From contig NZ_JAIOAA010000005.1 of assembly GCF_019890675.1 (NCBI RefSeq), positions 1 through 64,000 of the forward strand: DNA of 64,000 bases. The letters run 5' to 3'. Each line of letters begins with the position of its first letter. Position 1 is the first letter of the stretch. Under the pieces are notes generated by a model. The model was given only the letters and a program-made list of their open reading frames with translations, was not told the DNA's origin and searched no databases. This stretch comes from Micromonospora sp. PLK6-60 (GTDB lineage: Bacteria; Actinomycetota; Actinomycetes; Mycobacteriales; Micromonosporaceae). Positions 61,869-64,000 of the stretch are shown here, one piece after another. The position numbers and the translations under genes were made by a program.

Positions 61869-62031
61869 CCGTCCACTCCTCGCGGTGCGCGCCCCGGTCC
61901 GGGGCGCTCTCAGCGGTGGGTCGGAGCCGACGAGCCGAATCCGACAGCCGACGCGGAGATTTTCTCGGCGGGTTTCCGGCCGGGGTTCGGCAGCGCCGGC
62001 GGCTTGCCGGAAGGAGCTATCGTCCGGACCC

Positions 62032-62661
62032 GTGGCCCGCCCCCTCATGATCGCGCTCGTCGGCGTCGACGGATCCGGCAAGAGCACCCAGGCCCGGGCC
62101 CTGGCCCGGCGGCTGACCGACCAGGGGGTACCGGCCCGCTACTTCGAGAACGCCGGTGGCCGCCCGCTGTGGAACCGGCTGGCCCGCGCGCTCGGCCGCC
62201 GAGACGGGATGGCGCTGTTCGGCCGTACCTGCTATCCGCTGCTGGAGGCGACGGTGCGCGCGGTGGCGATGGTGCGCACGCTGCTCTGGTCGCGGCTGAC
62301 CGGGCGGGTGGCGGTGCTGGACCGGTGGACGTACTGCCAACACGTGATCATGGCGGCGCGGGGTGACCGGGGCCGGCGGCTGGTCCGCGCGGCGTACGCG
62401 GTCTTTCCTCGGCCGGACGTGGTCTGCTTCCTGGCGGTGCCGCCGGAGGTGGCGCAGGCCCGGGTGCTGGCCCGGGGCATCGACACCGAGGAGCTGGCGC
62501 ACCTGACCGCGCTGGACGCCGGCTACCGGGCGCTGCCGGAGTTCGGCTCCTTCGTGGTGATCGACGGCGACGGCACCCCGGACGAGGTCGCCGCCGCGCT
62601 GGACCGGGTGGCCGGAGCGCTGGCCGGCGATCGGCGGTCCGGCGGGCCGCGCGCACGGTAA
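62032..62661 (+). CDS. Thymidylate-kinase-like P-loop kinase
   Basis: 209 residues from GTG 62032. Walker A is ALVGVDGSGKSTQARALA, the DR motif is VLDRWTYCQH and PDVVCFLAVPPEVAQAR precedes an Arg-containing lid (LARGIDTEE). It belongs to the dTMP-kinase superfamily but diverges from housekeeping Tmk, so it may act on another nucleotide or a sugar/lipid. A TATCGT box 7 bases before the GTG suggests a leaderless mRNA. The GNAT gene starts 9 bases after its stop. Confidence 0.82.
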   Translation: MARPLMIALVGVDGSGKSTQARALARRLTDQGVPARYFENAGGRPLWNRLARALGRRDGMALFGRTCYPLLEATVRAVAMVRTLLWSRLTGRVAVLDRWTYCQHVIMAARGDRGRRLVRAAYAVFPRPDVVCFLAVPPEVAQARVLARGIDTEELAHLTALDAGYRALPEFGSFVVIDGDGTPDEVAAALDRVAGALAGDRRSGGPRAR

Positions 62662-62670
62662 CTTGTGATC

Positions 62671-63084
62671 ATGGAATATCGCCTGGTCGACCGGCTGCCC
62701 ACGGTCGAGGAGTTCGTCGCCGTCACCCGTGCGGTGGGCTGGGGCGACGCGTACGACCCGGCGGCCATCCCGGCCTCGCTGGCGGCCAGCGTGCACGCCG
62801 TGGTGGCCGAGGAGGGCGACCGGGTGATCGGGCTCGGCCGACTGATCGGCGACGGGGCGATCTACTACTACCTTCAGGACCTGGCCGTGCTGCCCGAGCG
62901 GCAGCGGCGCGGGGTCGGCGCGGCCATCCTGCGCCGGCTGGAGGAGTGGATCGCCCCCCGCGCCTCGCCCCGCACCTTCGTCGGGCTCTTCGCCGCCGGG
63001 GAGTCCGTCGGCCTCTACCGCCGCTTCGGCTACGCCGTGCACGACGGCATGACCGGCATGTTCCGCGTGGGCCCACTGGTGTAA
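62671..63084 (+). CDS. GNAT-family N-acetyltransferase
   Basis: 137 residues from ATG 62671, 6 bases after a TAACTT box; a GTG at 62665 is also in frame. The acetyl-CoA binding strand-helix is YYYLQDLAVLPERQRRGVGAAILRRL and the end is VGLYRRFGYAVHDGMTGMF. The acceptor is unknown. Its stop codon (63082-63084) is part of the 60-base palindrome that follows, so the last residues are partly dictated by the repeat. Confidence 0.88.
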   Translation: MEYRLVDRLPTVEEFVAVTRAVGWGDAYDPAAIPASLAASVHAVVAEEGDRVIGLGRLIGDGAIYYYLQDLAVLPERQRRGVGAAILRRLEEWIAPRASPRTFVGLFAAGESVGLYRRFGYAVHDGMTGMFRVGPLV

Positions 63085-63137
63085 GGAGGGGCCCCTTATT
63101 AACAGACGTCTGTTAATAAGGGGCCCCTCCTTACACC
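63078..63137. terminator. Perfect 60-bp palindrome between convergent genes
   Basis: All 30 bases of each half pair, with the centre between 63107 and 63108. The left half begins GGTGTAAGGAGGGGCCCC and ends TTATTAACAGACGTC-like at the centre. Each half is one copy of the repeat unit seen twice at 49342-49396. It includes one stop codon and touches the other, and should terminate transcription in both directions. Confidence 0.88.
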
Positions 63138-64000
63138 TCAGCCGCGGCGGCCCTGGAGCCAGCGGAGGATGTCCGGCGGCAGCCCGGGGTCCTGCTGCGG
63201 GGTGGGGCTGGGGGTCGGCGGCGTCGGGCGCGGCGGTTCCGGGCGCTTCGGGTCACCGGCCAGCTCCGGGCTCGGCGCGGTGAAGTCGCGCACCGGCAGG
63301 CCGTCGACGGCGGTGCGGATGGTGCGGGCCACCGCGTCGATCACCTTGGCCTGCACCGCCGAGCCGACCAGGTCGGTGGAGTCGTCCGGGTTGGCCGCGA
63401 TGCCGGCCACGGCGACCTGCGGGGTGAAGCCGACGAAGGTCTCGGTGGCGTTCTTCTCCGAGCTGCCGGTCTTGCCGGCGACCGGGCGGTCGACGATCCG
63501 GTCCACCGCGGTGGCCGTGCCGCCGTTGCACTGCCCGTACGCCGACTGCTGGCCGACCGGGCAGCGCGCCGCGTCGGTCGCGGCCCGGGCCACGTCCTCC
63601 GAGAGCACCCGCTTGCAGGACGGCTCGCCCACCGGCACCTTGGTGCCGTCCGGCGCGGTCACCGACACCACCGGCGTCGGGGTGCAGTACGTGCCCTCGG
63701 CGGCCACGGTGGCGTACGCGTTGGCCAGGTCGAGCGGGGTGGTGGCGGCCACGCCGAGGGTGAAGGCCCCCCAGTTGTGCGCGTCGTGCGCGGCGAAGTC
63801 GGCGTCGGCCTGGGCCCGGAAGGTGATGCCGAGGCGCTGGGCCATCTCCACCACCTTGTCCTCGCCGACCTGCTCGGCCAGCCAGACGAAGTAGGTGTTG
63901 ACCGAGCGGCCGAAGCCGTCCCACATCATCCGGTAGCCGTCCATCCGCTCCGGGTTGGCGTTGGCCGGGCACCACTTGCCGTCGCAGTTGCCCTCGCCGT
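63138..64000 (-). CDS. Class A penicillin-binding protein, C-terminal part
   Basis: About 287 residues of the transpeptidase end; the gene continues beyond the right edge. Visible are the SxN motif in GRSVNTYFVWLAEQVG, the KTG motif in RPVAGKTGSSEKNATETFVGF, and DLANAYATVAAEGTYC. Four or more cysteines lie near the active site (NCDGKWCPAN, GEPSCKR, ARCPVGQQ, GQCNGG), as in some actinobacterial PonA-like proteins. A Pro-rich tail (EPPRPTPPTPSPTPQQD) ends the protein. It crosslinks peptidoglycan outside the membrane; the glycosyltransferase half is not in view, so class A is inferred. Confidence 0.88.
   Translation of the reverse strand, partial: GEGNCDGKWCPANANPERMDGYRMMWDGFGRSVNTYFVWLAEQVGEDKVVEMAQRLGITFRAQADADFAAHDAHNWGAFTLGVAATTPLDLANAYATVAAEGTYCTPTPVVSVTAPDGTKVPVGEPSCKRVLSEDVARAATDAARCPVGQQSAYGQCNGGTATAVDRIVDRPVAGKTGSSEKNATETFVGFTPQVAVAGIAANPDDSTDLVGSAVQAKVIDAVARTIRTAVDGLPVRDFTAPSPELAGDPKRPEPPRPTPPTPSPTPQQDPGLPPDILRWLQGRRG

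Noticed and set aside
1..64000. tRNA, rRNA or riboswitch genes
   Set aside because: No cloverleaf-compatible stretch, rRNA signature or known riboswitch core was evident by eye; a covariance-model scan would be needed to exclude short RNAs.

Overview
The window is about 70% GC or higher, gene-dense, rich in GTG starts and leaderless-looking promoters, and carries several families typical of actinomycetes: DUF397/XRE pairs, transmembrane Ser/Thr kinases, ABC sugar importers without their own ATPase, and the MurD2/MurL pair. I infer a member of the Micromonosporaceae, probably Micromonospora or a close relative. I saw no rRNA or tRNA gene, insertion sequence, prophage, CRISPR array or replication origin. 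Two genes carry frameshifts in short simple repeats, so either the assembly has small indel errors or these are recent lesions.

Layout. 1-8.5 kb: glycogen/alpha-glucan genes (GH63-like glucosidase, debranching enzyme, GT4 glucan synthase) followed by two tandem paralogous Ser/Thr kinases. 8.6-10 kb: a YdjM-type membrane protein, then a 660-bp intergenic region with a long inverted repeat flanked by 39-42-bp minisatellites. 10-18.1 kb: a LacI-controlled sugar operon (regulator, lipoprotein, two permeases, alpha-xylosidase with a frameshift, beta-glucosidase), probably for xyloglucan-type oligosaccharides. 18.1-24.8 kb: isochorismatase, a LacI/N-acetyltransferase/FMN-reductase operon with a perfect palindromic operator, a MobA-like nucleotidyltransferase, a second DNA polymerase I-like protein and a patatin. 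24.9-31.8 kb: a likely drug-handling island (ABC exporter, two TetR regulators, a rifampin-phosphotransferase-like enzyme and an MGT-type glycosyltransferase). 31.8-32.7 kb: a VOC/AraC pair.

32.7-43.9 kb: two paralogous NgcEFG-type importers for N-acetylglucosamine or chitobiose. Between them lie a divergent RpiR regulator and GlcNAc-kinase-like gene, a 1.1-kb non-coding repeat region (41-bp minisatellites around a second copy of the long inverted repeat) and a VOC/ArsR/SRPBCC operon. 44-48.1 kb: a membrane acyltransferase and an aminotransferase/semialdehyde dehydrogenase pair. 48.4-51.4 kb: an orphan protein, a secreted propeller-like protein and a poly-gamma-glutamate-hydrolase-family protein.

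51.4-54.2 kb: divergent murD2 and murL, the alternative route to the D-glutamate of peptidoglycan. 54.4-57 kb: a PucR regulator and a SpoU methyltransferase. 57-61.2 kb: a membrane-anchored P-loop/TPR protein next to a DUF397/XRE pair (the XRE gene frameshifted) and two small Cys-rich proteins. 61.3-64 kb: a RibD-like reductase, a thymidylate-kinase-like protein, a GNAT and the end of a class A penicillin-binding protein. The last two are separated by a perfect 60-bp palindrome. At least three different families of dispersed palindromic repeat sit between genes, mostly where transcription converges.
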